10,630 nt of DNA from DATFES01 sp035457725 (lineage in GTDB: Bacteria; Pseudomonadota; Alphaproteobacteria; CACIAM-22H2), in assembly GCA_035457725.1 (NCBI GenBank), contig DATIBC010000078.1:1-10630 (forward strand). Reading direction: 5' to 3'. Shown here piece after piece: positions 1-6,855 of the stretch. Numbering within the stretch: position 1 is the stretch's first letter; each line of letters starts with the position of its first letter. The translations under genes and the position numbers were made by a program. The notes under the pieces are model-generated. The model saw only the letters and a list, made by a program, of their open reading frames with translations. It made no database searches and was not told the origin of the DNA.

Positions 1-840
1 CGCGAGGCGGTATTCACCATTCGCACGCCATATCTCGTTTATTTCGGTGGCTCAGTGCGCGGCCTCGAGCCAGGTTCGCGGGTCGAAACCCATGGAATCA
101 AGATCGGCGAAGTGACCGAGATACGATTGGAGCTCGACTTCGACGCCAAGTCGGTCCGCGTGCCCGTCACGATCGAGATCGAGCGCGAGCGATTCGACCC
201 GGTTGGGATGTCCAACGAGCCGGGCGCCCGCCCGCTAATGGAGCAGCTCGTAGAGCGCGGGCTGCGCGCGCAACTCCGATCGACGAGCCTGATCACCGGG
301 CAATTGGCCGTTTCGCTCGATTTTTATCGTGACGCGCCGCCGGCGGCCATCAAGTATGGCGGTCGACACCCCGAACTGCCGACGGTTCCGACCGACCTCG
401 AGGAAATAACACGCTCGGTGAGCCAGGTGCTCGATCGCCTGGCCGCGTTGCCGATCGACGCGCTGATCGAAGATATGCGCGCGACGCTGCGTTCCTTCCA
501 AGGCCTCGCCGAATCGCCGGAGCTCAAGCAATCGCTGCGCTCACTCGATGAAGCACTGATTGCGGTCTCGTCGATCGCCCGCAAGGCAGACGCTCAAGTC
601 GGCCCGACGATGACGGCCATCGCCACCGCCGCCAACAGCGCCGACGGCGCGATCAAGCAGGCCGAACGGACGTTTGCGTCAGTCGAAGGCAATCTTGGAA
701 GCGACTCGCCGCTGGCGCGCGACGTCGCCGAACTGATGGTCCAACTCAAGGACGCCGCGCGGGCCATCCGCGTTCTCGCCGACTATCTTGCCCAGCACCC
801 TGAAGCGCTGGTGCGCGGCAAGGGCGGGCGCGCCAACTGA
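1..840 (+). CDS. pqiB: PqiB/MlaD-family MCE protein, 3' end only (5' end lies outside the window)
   Basis: The frame is open from base 1 to the TGA at 838-840, giving the last 279 residues of a longer protein. A GTG at 55 sits inside the conserved domain, so it is not the start. Residues 10-35 (YLVYFGGSVRGLEPGSRV then GIKIGEV) are the hallmark opening of an MCE domain, and the domain runs to about residue 125. The rest is helical and probably coiled-coil, ending in RVLADYLAQHPEALVRGK, a typical PqiB C-terminus. PqiB proteins carry several MCE domains in tandem, are anchored in the inner membrane and form a periplasmic tunnel that moves lipids between the two membranes. This would be the last MCE domain plus the C-terminal helix. 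Its partners PqiA (inner membrane) and PqiC (lipoprotein) are not seen; PqiA may lie to the left. Family assignment is firm. PqiB rather than a generic MlaD protein is probable. Confidence 0.85.
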   Translation, partial: REAVFTIRTPYLVYFGGSVRGLEPGSRVETHGIKIGEVTEIRLELDFDAKSVRVPVTIEIERERFDPVGMSNEPGARPLMEQLVERGLRAQLRSTSLITGQLAVSLDFYRDAPPAAIKYGGRHPELPTVPTDLEEITRSVSQVLDRLAALPIDALIEDMRATLRSFQGLAESPELKQSLRSLDEALIAVSSIARKADAQVGPTMTAIATAANSADGAIKQAERTFASVEGNLGSDSPLARDVAELMVQLKDAARAIRVLADYLAQHPEALVRGKGGRAN

Positions 841-870
841 GGCGAGCGCCGCCCCTAGCATGGGGACATT

Positions 871-874
871 GGAG
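871..874 (+). promoter_or_regulatory. Shine-Dalgarno of the MarC-family gene
   Basis: GGAG lies 6 bases before the ATG at 881. It favours that start over in-frame ATGs at 860 and 788, which have no comparable site; the one at 788 would also overlap the pqiB end. Confidence 0.6.
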
Positions 875-880
875 CACTTT

Positions 881-1540
881 ATGCGCGACGCCCTTCAGAT
901 ATTCCTGCTGGCGTTCCCGGCCCTGTTTTCGATCGTCAACCCGCTCGGTGGCGGGTTCATGTTCTTGAACATCACCCGGCGATTATCGCACGACGATCGC
1001 GAATGGCTGGCGCGCTGGATCGCCATCTACTCCCTGATACTGCTGAACGCGTCGATCTACATCGGCGCCTATGTCTTGAGCTTCCTCGGCATTTCGCTAC
1101 CGGCACTGCGCATTGCCGGTGGGCTGGTGATCGCGTTGATGGCCTGGCGGCTGCTGGACGCGTCCGACGACGACAACGCTGCGGACGAAGACGCCAATGC
1201 CTTGCGAAAGGGAAACATCGAGAGCGCGGCGTTTTATCCGCTGACCATGCCGCTCACCACGGGCCCCGGCAGCATTTCGGTGGCGGTCGCACTGGGCACA
1301 AGCCGCCCACTGGAGCTCGACCGCTTTTTCGGCTTCGCACTGGGGGCCACGCTCGCCATCGCTCTGGTCGTCGCCTTGGTCTACGTGACCTACCGCTGGT
1401 GCGACCGCCTTTCCGAGCTGATCGGACGCACGGGAACCGCGATCATCTTGCGGCTTTCGGCGTTCCTCCTGTTCTGTATCGGCATCGAAGTGTTGACCGT
1501 CGGGCTTGCCGGATGGCTCGCGCCTCTCCTCGCCCGTTGA
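881..1540 (+). CDS. MarC-family integral membrane protein (UPF0056)
   Basis: The 219-residue product matches the usual MarC-family length. About six hydrophobic segments are visible, near residues 5-27, 45-68, 73-93, 115-138, 150-172 and 188-215. The first holds the family motif FPALFSIVNPLGG. A second conserved stretch, FYPLTMPLTTGPGSIS at 118-133, repeats the same kind of Pro/Gly-rich signature, consistent with the internal two-fold repeat of the family. The loop between them (about 94-112) is acidic (DASDDDNAADEDA). MarC proteins are inner-membrane proteins whose substrate is unsettled; the original link of E. coli MarC to multiple antibiotic resistance was not upheld. The start at ATG 881 is set by GGAG at 871-874. 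The gene begins 40 bases after the PqiB-like gene with no terminator between, so co-transcription is likely. Confidence 0.9.
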   Translation: MRDALQIFLLAFPALFSIVNPLGGGFMFLNITRRLSHDDREWLARWIAIYSLILLNASIYIGAYVLSFLGISLPALRIAGGLVIALMAWRLLDASDDDNAADEDANALRKGNIESAAFYPLTMPLTTGPGSISVAVALGTSRPLELDRFFGFALGATLAIALVVALVYVTYRWCDRLSELIGRTGTAIILRLSAFLLFCIGIEVLTVGLAGWLAPLLAR

Positions 1541-1550
1541 CGCCGCCGCG

Positions 1551-1620
1551 GTTGACGATATCAAGATAAACGTGCACGAATACGGTAAATCATCACTCCT
1601 CTAAGTAAATCTGTATCGCC
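1551..1620 (+). promoter_or_regulatory. AT-rich upstream region with a direct repeat; candidate promoter/operator of the transglycosylase gene
   Basis: Base composition drops sharply here: 24 of the 60 bases from 1561 to 1620 are G or C, against GC-rich flanks. TTGACG at 1552-1557 resembles a -35 box, but no good -10 lies at standard spacing; GAATAC at 1578-1583 is 20 bases away. The heptamer GTAAATC occurs at 1585-1591 and again at 1605-1611, exactly 20 bases apart, which is about two helical turns. That spacing suits a dimeric regulator bound on one face of the DNA. Composition and repeat are seen; promoter function is inferred. Confidence 0.35.
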
Positions 1621-1636
1621 TCGAAGGACGGCGTAA

Positions 1637-3142
1637 GTGCTTGATCTCAATCCAATCGCCACTCGCGCCGCGGCCTGCGGGGGCTTGACACGCGCCTGCC
1701 TTCTTGGCGTCGGCATGCTGACGGCCGCCTTGGCGCTTCCGGACCCTGTAGGCGCGGAAATCCGAGCCAAGGATCGAGTCGCCCTGTCGCTGCCGGACGA
1801 AAAATGGACCGGCGACCTCGACGGCATGATCGAGCGGCGAAAAATCCGCGTTCTTGTCGCCTGGAACAAGACCACGTTCTTCATCGACAAGGGCACGCCG
1901 CGCGGTGTGGCGTACGACGCGCTCACCGCCTTCGAAAACGACCTCAACAAGAAGCTCAAGACCAAGCATCTTCGCGTTCACCTCGTCTTCATCCCAATGA
2001 CCCGACAGGACATGTTCCAGGCGTTGCGCGAGGGTCTCGGCGACATCGCGGCGGGCAATCTGACGATCACAAAGGAACGCGACGCGATCGTCGATTTTAC
2101 GGTCCCGCTGCTGCGCGACGTACGCGAGATCGTCGTCACCGGTCCGGCCTCTCCGGCGATCGCGACGGTCGACGATCTATCGGGAAAAGACATCCTGGTT
2201 CGCAAATCGAGTAGCTATTACGAGAGTCTCGTCGAGCTCAATGCCCGCTTCAAGCGGGAGGGCAAGCCGCAGATCAGGCTCGCTCCAGCGCCGGAGAACC
2301 TCGAGGACGAAGATCTGCTCGAGATGCTGAACGCCGGACTTATCCGCATCATGATCGTCGATGACCACAAGGCGGAATTCTGGGCAAAGGTCTTCCCCAA
2401 GATCGTGCTTCATCCCGATGTCGCGGTACGAACCGGCGGCGCGATCGGCTGGGCGTTCCGCGAGAACAGCCCGCAGCTCAAGGCGGAGCTCGACGCCTTC
2501 GCCGAACGGACCGTCGGCCGTTCGCTCGGCGCCGAGGTGTTGCGGCGGTACCTCAAGGACACGAAATACGTGAAGAACGCGACCGGCGACGCGGAGCGGA
2601 GAAAATTCGAGCAGATCGTCGAAATATTCCGCAAATATGGCGAGCAGTACCGGGTGGACTACGTGCTAGCGGCGGCGCAGGGCTATCAGGAGTCGCGCCT
2701 CGATCAGAAGGCGCGTAACCCGAGCGGCGCGGTCGGCGTCATGCAGGTGCTGCCAACCACCGGCAAGGAGCTCAAGGTCGGCGACATTACGGAGCTTGAC
2801 CCCAACATTCACGCCGGCGTCAAGTACATCCGCTTCATGATCGACCAATATTACGAAAATGAGCCGATGACCGAGGAGGACAAGGTTCTCTTCGCGTTCG
2901 CCGCCTACAACGCTGGCCCGGGTCGCGTTCGCCAGCTCCGCCGCCTCGCCAAGGAGCGCGGCCTCGACGAGAACGTGTGGTTCAACAACGTCGAACGCGT
3001 GGCGGCGGAGAAGATCGGCCGCGAGACGGTCACCTATGTCAGCAACATCTTCAAGTACTACGTCGCCTATAAGCTGGCGATGGAGGAAAAGGCGGAGCGT
3101 GATCGCGCGCGAAGCGAGCTCAAGCCGGCGCCGACGCAATAG
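1637..3142 (+). CDS. mltF: MltF-like lytic transglycosylase with N-terminal solute-binding (SBP_bac_3) domain
   Basis: The 501-residue protein is close to the size of E. coli MltF. Residues 1-40 look like a signal peptide (basic start, hydrophobic 21-34, likely cleavage after PVGA) with no lipobox. Residues about 60-305 form a periplasmic binding-protein domain (RRKIRVLVAWNKTTFF, then ITKERDAIVDFT at 144-155). Residues about 325-480 are a family-1 SLT domain: the catalytic glutamate is E352 in QESRLDQKARNPSGAVGVMQ, followed by the conserved AYNAGPGR at 423-430. Lytic transglycosylases cleave the MurNAc-GlcNAc bond of peptidoglycan and leave 1,6-anhydro-muropeptides; in MltF the binding domain regulates this activity. 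The start is GTG at 1637, with AAGGA at 1623-1627 upstream. A later ATG (residue 27) would destroy the signal peptide. The gene follows an AT-rich gap and probably opens a new transcription unit. Whether it is the true MltF orthologue is less sure than the two-domain family. Confidence 0.88.
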   Translation: MLDLNPIATRAAACGGLTRACLLGVGMLTAALALPDPVGAEIRAKDRVALSLPDEKWTGDLDGMIERRKIRVLVAWNKTTFFIDKGTPRGVAYDALTAFENDLNKKLKTKHLRVHLVFIPMTRQDMFQALREGLGDIAAGNLTITKERDAIVDFTVPLLRDVREIVVTGPASPAIATVDDLSGKDILVRKSSSYYESLVELNARFKREGKPQIRLAPAPENLEDEDLLEMLNAGLIRIMIVDDHKAEFWAKVFPKIVLHPDVAVRTGGAIGWAFRENSPQLKAELDAFAERTVGRSLGAEVLRRYLKDTKYVKNATGDAERRKFEQIVEIFRKYGEQYRVDYVLAAAQGYQESRLDQKARNPSGAVGVMQVLPTTGKELKVGDITELDPNIHAGVKYIRFMIDQYYENEPMTEEDKVLFAFAAYNAGPGRVRQLRRLAKERGLDENVWFNNVERVAAEKIGRETVTYVSNIFKYYVAYKLAMEEKAERDRARSELKPAPTQ

Positions 3143-3187
3143 CCTTTCTCGGGCATTCGCACAGTTGCGCAACAAAGGGGTCTGACA

Positions 3188-3568
3188 ATGATCAATGCGA
3201 AGCTGGTCGGCGCTGTGACCGCCGCAGTCGTTTTCGTCGGCGGATTGGCGATCAATCCAGCCGGCGCGCAGCTGGTGAGTCCGTTTGCTCGCGACGCGAC
3301 GGGCCTCAATACCGCCGAGACCGAGGCAATGCAGCGCGCAATTCAAGAGGTGCTGAACAGCGGCAAGGTTGGCACCGAGCGGAGCTGGTCGAACGCCGAG
3401 ACGAAACGGCGCGGCGTTGCCAAGCTCCTGCGCAGTTTTCAAAAGAGCGGCACCCCGTGCGGTCAAGTCCAGCACACACTGATCGTTTCCGAGAAGTCGG
3501 ACCGCAATACGACCTACAGCCTGCCGTTCTGCCGCCAGCCGGACGGGACATGGAAGATCGCCTTTTGA
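3188..3568 (+). CDS. small secreted protein, surface-antigen C-terminal-like
   Basis: The product has 126 residues. Residues 1-27 form a clear signal peptide (hydrophobic 8-22, cleavage after PAGA before Q28). The mature part begins with an amphipathic stretch (about 40-60), followed by RSWSNAETKRRGV and two cysteines, C91 in GTPCGQV and C115 in LPFCRQPDGTWKIAF. The ending, a cysteine a few residues before DGxW, recalls the C-terminal domain of 17-kDa/RT0821-type surface antigens, in which a similar Cys pair flanks the core. That is an inference from motif shape, and the glycine-rich N-terminal part of those antigens is absent. The two cysteines could form a periplasmic disulphide. AAAGGGG at 3174-3180 lies 7 bases before the ATG. 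It sits 45 bases after the transglycosylase gene and 50 bases before the channel gene, so it is probably part of the same operon. Function is unknown. Confidence 0.75.
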   Translation: MINAKLVGAVTAAVVFVGGLAINPAGAQLVSPFARDATGLNTAETEAMQRAIQEVLNSGKVGTERSWSNAETKRRGVAKLLRSFQKSGTPCGQVQHTLIVSEKSDRNTTYSLPFCRQPDGTWKIAF

Positions 3569-3618
3569 TGCAGCGAGCAACCTCGGTCGCTTGAACGATT
3601 GTCCTGGGGGCAGCGATC

Positions 3619-5763
3619 ATGATCCGAGCGAATATTGCGGCCGTTTTGCGCGTAGCGATCGCCGGGTTACTGCTTATAATCTTAGCCTCGGCGGCGAACG
3701 TTGCCGCGCAGCCATTGCCGGCGGAACCACCGCCCGAGCGTGTCGACGCACTCCTCAAGCTGCTCGCCGATCCCGAGGTACGAGCGTGGCTAGAACGCCG
3801 GGCGGGCGAGCAGCCCACGGCAGACCGGCCGACCGAGGGCGATACCAGCATCCAGGACCTACTGAACGAGCGGCTTGCCGTCTTGCGCACGGAAATGCAG
3901 GCGCTGTTCGAGGCCGCTCCAACCCTGTGGACCGTGCTTTCCGGTGCCTGGTCGCAGCTAACCGGCGAGATGAGCGATTTCGGCCTCTTCAGGGCATTAC
4001 TGCTCATCGCCGCATTCGTCGGATTGGGCTTCGCCGTCGAATGGATTTACTGGCGGCTTACGCCTGGCGTCCGGCACCGCATCGTCGATGCGCCAAGCGA
4101 CACAATCGGCGATCGCCTTGGACGGATTGCCTTGCGGACCGCCTTCAGCGTCGGCTGGTTTGCTTCGTTTGGCGTTGGCAGCGTCGGCGCATTCCTTGCG
4201 TTCGACTGGCCGCCGATGCTTCGTCAAGTGGTTCTTGGGTATCTGATCGTCTTTCTACTGGTCCGTCTGGCCCAAGTCCTTTCCCGCTTGTTGCTATCGC
4301 CGCCCAATGAGCGGCTGCGTATCGTGCCGATGCCCAACGCCGCGGCGGTGTTCTGGCAGCGCTGGCTGGCGATTCTCATCGGCTGGTTCGTTTTCGCGCG
4401 CGTCACCATCGACGTCTTACGCACGCTCGGCGTCGAGATGCCGCACTTGCGGCTCGTCGGCCTTACCAACGGCGTCATCTTGATGTTTCTGCTGATCGCC
4501 GTCGCATGGCTACGACCGGTCGCGCGGACCGACGGTACGATGACCGTGGCGGCGCGCGGTGCGCGGACCAGCGGATGGTTTTGGACCGCGTTCTTCGTTG
4601 TTTTGTTGCTGCTGTTCGCAGTCGGCACGCGACGGCTCGCCTGGCTTTGGCTGGTCGCGCTCGCGCTGCCGGCGTTGGTCGGTATCTCTGATCGCACCGT
4701 GGCCTATCTTTTACGGCCTCCCGGCCAAACCATGGCCCAGGCGGAGGCCTCTACGCCGTCGATTCTCGCCGCCTGTCTCGATCGTGGCATGCGGCTTGTG
4801 CTGTTCGCCGGCGCTCTGTGGCTGCTGACTTGGGCATGGGGCGTCGATATGCATGCGATGATGGCGGGCGATTCCATGGGCCCGCGTCTGGTTCGCCAGG
4901 CGTTCAGCGCCATCGTCATCGTGCTTGTCGCCGATTTCGCCTGGCATGTGCTTAAGACGTGGATCGACCGCACGCTTGCCACGACGCAGGACACGGCCGG
5001 GGAGGACGTCCAGGAAGCCCGGCGGCGCGCACGAATACGCACGCTTCTGCCGATCATGCGCAATGCGGTGCTTGCCGTGCTCTTGGTCATGACGGTGCTC
5101 ATGGTGCTCGCTTCGATCGGCGTCGAGATTGCGCCGCTCGTAGCGAGCGCTGGCGTGGTCGGCCTTGCGGTCGGCTTCGGGGCGCAGACCTTGGTCAAGG
5201 ACATCATATCGGGCGTCTTCTTCCTTCTCGACGATGCGTTCCGCGTCGGCGAGTACATCGTGAGCGGCAGCTACAAGGGAACCGTCGAGTCTTTCTCGCT
5301 GCGCTCGATCAAGCTACGCCACCATCGCGGCCCGCTTTATACCGTGCCGTTCGGCGCGCTCGGCGCGGTGCAGAACATGAGCCGCGACTGGGTGATCGAG
5401 AAGCTCAGCGTCGGCGTGACGTACGACACCGACCTCGATAAGCTCAAGAAGGTGGTCAAGCAGATCAGCAAGGAGATCATGGAGAACCCGGAGTTGGCGA
5501 AGGACATCCTCGAACCGCTCAAGCTGCAGGGCGTCGAAAAGATGGGCGATTTCGCCATCGACATGCGGATGAAGTTCAAGGCGCGGCCGGGCCAGCAATT
5601 CACGGTTCGGCGACTGATCTTCGCCAAGCTCAAGAAGGCGTTTGCGGAGAACGGCATTCACTTCGCCTATCCCACAGTCCAGATCGCCGGGCCGCACGAC
5701 GAGCGGCCCGATGAAGCGGCGGTCGCAGCGGCGCGGCGGGTCATGCCGGCGCCGACCGTATAG
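3619..5763 (+). CDS. large MscS-family mechanosensitive ion channel
   Basis: The 714-residue product is much larger than MscS itself (286 residues) and similar to E. coli YbiO (741). Residues 1-30 are a signal peptide or first membrane segment, and 35-115 are a periplasmic helical region. About ten membrane segments follow, near 122-146, 173-195, 201-224, 245-265, 281-299, 318-336, 338-355, 388-407, 425-445 and 477-500. The pore helix is the Gly/Ala-rich GVVGLAVGFGAQTLVKD at 512-528, leading into GVFFLLDDAFRVGEYI, the start of the cytoplasmic beta domain. VPFGALGAVQNMSRDW (576-591) is the conserved end of that domain, and 595-690 is the alpha/beta vestibule. Such channels open when membrane tension rises, for example on hypo-osmotic shock, and release solutes. 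GGGGG at 3606-3610 is placed well for the ATG. No terminator separates it from its neighbours on either side, which encode envelope proteins. Confidence 0.93.
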   Translation: MIRANIAAVLRVAIAGLLLIILASAANVAAQPLPAEPPPERVDALLKLLADPEVRAWLERRAGEQPTADRPTEGDTSIQDLLNERLAVLRTEMQALFEAAPTLWTVLSGAWSQLTGEMSDFGLFRALLLIAAFVGLGFAVEWIYWRLTPGVRHRIVDAPSDTIGDRLGRIALRTAFSVGWFASFGVGSVGAFLAFDWPPMLRQVVLGYLIVFLLVRLAQVLSRLLLSPPNERLRIVPMPNAAAVFWQRWLAILIGWFVFARVTIDVLRTLGVEMPHLRLVGLTNGVILMFLLIAVAWLRPVARTDGTMTVAARGARTSGWFWTAFFVVLLLLFAVGTRRLAWLWLVALALPALVGISDRTVAYLLRPPGQTMAQAEASTPSILAACLDRGMRLVLFAGALWLLTWAWGVDMHAMMAGDSMGPRLVRQAFSAIVIVLVADFAWHVLKTWIDRTLATTQDTAGEDVQEARRRARIRTLLPIMRNAVLAVLLVMTVLMVLASIGVEIAPLVASAGVVGLAVGFGAQTLVKDIISGVFFLLDDAFRVGEYIVSGSYKGTVESFSLRSIKLRHHRGPLYTVPFGALGAVQNMSRDWVIEKLSVGVTYDTDLDKLKKVVKQISKEIMENPELAKDILEPLKLQGVEKMGDFAIDMRMKFKARPGQQFTVRRLIFAKLKKAFAENGIHFAYPTVQIAGPHDERPDEAAVAAARRVMPAPTV

Positions 5764-5770
5764 CCAGTTC

Positions 5771-5777
5771 AAGGAGG
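5771..5777 (+). promoter_or_regulatory. Shine-Dalgarno of the EipA-like gene
   Basis: AAGGAGG lies 8 bases before the ATG at 5786. It fixes that start, although the frame stays open far back into the channel gene. The signal peptide begins exactly at this ATG. Confidence 0.75.
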
Positions 5778-5785
5778 CAACGACG

Positions 5786-6268
5786 ATGCACAGGTTGTTT
5801 GGCGGCGCCAGTCGCTTCTCGTTGGTCCCATCGCTTGTAGGGCTGTTGGTCGCGATCAGCGTCGGCGCGGCGCCGGCGCTGGGGCAGGCCACGAAAAAGG
5901 AAGACCTGAATAAATCAGCGACGCTCGAAATCGATCAGATCCAAGTCGCGCTGTTCTACAGCGGCAATCTCGGCGGAGGCAAACTCCACTACAACGGCAA
6001 GACGTATAACTTCACCGTCGGCGGCCTCGGTCTCGGCGGAATCGGCGCCTCGAAAATGGAGGCTGTCGGCCAAGTGTACAATTTGACGAAGCTCGAGGAT
6101 TTTCCCGGCGCCTATGGGCAGGCGCGCTATGGGTTCGCTGCCGGCACCGAAAGCGCAGGCTCGATGTGGCTGCAAAATCCCAGCGGCGTGGTGATCGAAC
6201 TGAAGACCAAACGCGAGGGGCTGGCGCTATCGCTCGGCGCCGACGCCGTTTACATCGCTTTCAAATAA
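5786..6268 (+). CDS. small secreted protein resembling EipA/DUF1134
   Basis: The product has 160 residues. Residues 1-34 are a signal peptide (hydrophobic 12-29, cleavage likely after ALG or GQA). The mature part has beta-rich, Gly-rich character: YSGNLGGGKLHYNGKTYNFT (59-78), GGLGLGGIGASK (79-90), then GQVYNLTKLEDFPGAYG (95-111) and REGLALSLGADAVYIAF (143-159). The order of a Gly-rich strand, a VYNL-type turn, an FPG loop and a final GLxLSLGADxxY strand recalls EipA (DUF1134), a small periplasmic beta-barrel needed for envelope integrity in Brucella. The match is from memory of motif shape. YSC84/SYLF lipid-binding proteins are an alternative. It starts 22 bases after the channel stop with a strong Shine-Dalgarno, so it is almost certainly co-transcribed with the channel. 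There is no cysteine. Substrate and partners are unknown. Confidence 0.75.
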   Translation: MHRLFGGASRFSLVPSLVGLLVAISVGAAPALGQATKKEDLNKSATLEIDQIQVALFYSGNLGGGKLHYNGKTYNFTVGGLGLGGIGASKMEAVGQVYNLTKLEDFPGAYGQARYGFAAGTESAGSMWLQNPSGVVIELKTKREGLALSLGADAVYIAFK

Positions 6269-6278
6269 CGCCGATATC

Positions 6279-6284
6279 GGAGGG
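6279..6284 (+). promoter_or_regulatory. Shine-Dalgarno of the four-cysteine secreted protein gene
   Basis: GGAGGG lies 7 bases before the ATG at 6292. It selects that start over an upstream in-frame ATG at 6166, which would lie deep inside the preceding gene. Confidence 0.7.
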
Positions 6285-6291
6285 CTCATCG

Positions 6292-6852
6292 ATGGCTGAC
6301 AAACGTCGTCCCACGCGCGCGCCGGTCCTCGCGACAATGCTTGCCGCGCTCGTGCTCATGCCCGTCGGCGGCCACGCCGAGGAACCACACATCATCAACG
6401 CCTTCTCGGTCTGGCAAGGCCAAGGACATGTGGTTCAAACCGGCCCGCAAAAGGCGACCGTCGTCGGAGCGTTCGGCGGTGTTGTGTATGTCGAGACGAA
6501 CGAGGGGCCGGTCGAGGCCGGCACTATCGTCTGTCCTGCGGTCATCGAGGTCGATCTTGAATCCGCGGCCCAGAAGGGGATCGGCGGCTGTACGTTCACG
6601 GCCAACGATGGCGCCCAGGCTTACGGCGAGTGGGAATGCGCCGGCATCGCGCTGATCGGTTGTCGCGGCGCCTTCAAGTTCACCGGCGGCGTCGATCGGC
6701 TTGCCGGCGTGACGGCTACCGGCACGATTCTCTTTCGCGGCCGGCTCCACGAATTTGCGCGCTCGCCGGGCGAGATGGTCGCGCACCGCTCGATCGGCAT
6801 CGCCGTTTGGCGCGACCTCAAGGTCCAGCGCGCGGCGGCGCCCGCCAAATAA
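6292..6852 (+). CDS. secreted four-cysteine protein of unknown function
   Basis: The product has 186 residues. Residues 1-29 are a typical signal peptide (KRRPTR start, hydrophobic 12-26, cleavage after GGHA). The mature protein is predicted beta-rich with many glycines: GQGHVVQTGPQKATVVGAFGGVVYVET (44-69) then a run with four cysteines, C81, C100, C116 and C124. The stretch AQAYGEWECAGIALIGCRGAF followed by FTGGVDRLAGVTATG (129-143) resembles a TGGTGRFxGxTG-like signature seen in small beta-barrel secreted proteins, but I cannot name the family. Four cysteines would allow two disulphides after export. The gene follows the EipA-like gene by 23 bases and is the last of the run; it ends 3 bases before the stop of the opposing regulator gene. 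That it is a real gene is well supported by signal peptide, RBS and spacing. Its function is not recognised. Confidence 0.78.
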   Translation: MADKRRPTRAPVLATMLAALVLMPVGGHAEEPHIINAFSVWQGQGHVVQTGPQKATVVGAFGGVVYVETNEGPVEAGTIVCPAVIEVDLESAAQKGIGGCTFTANDGAQAYGEWECAGIALIGCRGAFKFTGGVDRLAGVTATGTILFRGRLHEFARSPGEMVAHRSIGIAVWRDLKVQRAAAPAK

Positions 6853-6855
6853 CGA

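Noticed and set aside
860..880. Earlier ATG at 860 as the MarC start
   Set aside because: There is no Shine-Dalgarno before it, whereas GGAG is well placed for the ATG at 881, where the conserved family sequence begins.
1003..1569. A 188-codon open frame on the + strand within the MarC gene
   Set aside because: It is an out-of-frame, Arg/His-rich shadow of the membrane protein gene.
2666..3580. A 304-codon open frame on the - strand across the transglycosylase 3' end and the small secreted gene
   Set aside because: It overlaps two well-supported genes, has no recognisable domain and is rich in Arg/Ala/Leu, as expected of an antisense shadow in GC-rich DNA.
3572..3591. AGCGA-N10-TCGCT hairpin after the small secreted gene as a terminator
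   Set aside because: The stem is only five pairs and there is no T tract, so read-through to the channel gene is more likely.
3591..4310. A 239-codon open frame on the + strand overlapping the start of the channel gene
   Set aside because: It is Arg-rich and of low complexity; the channel frame has a signal peptide, RBS and membrane segments over the same bases.
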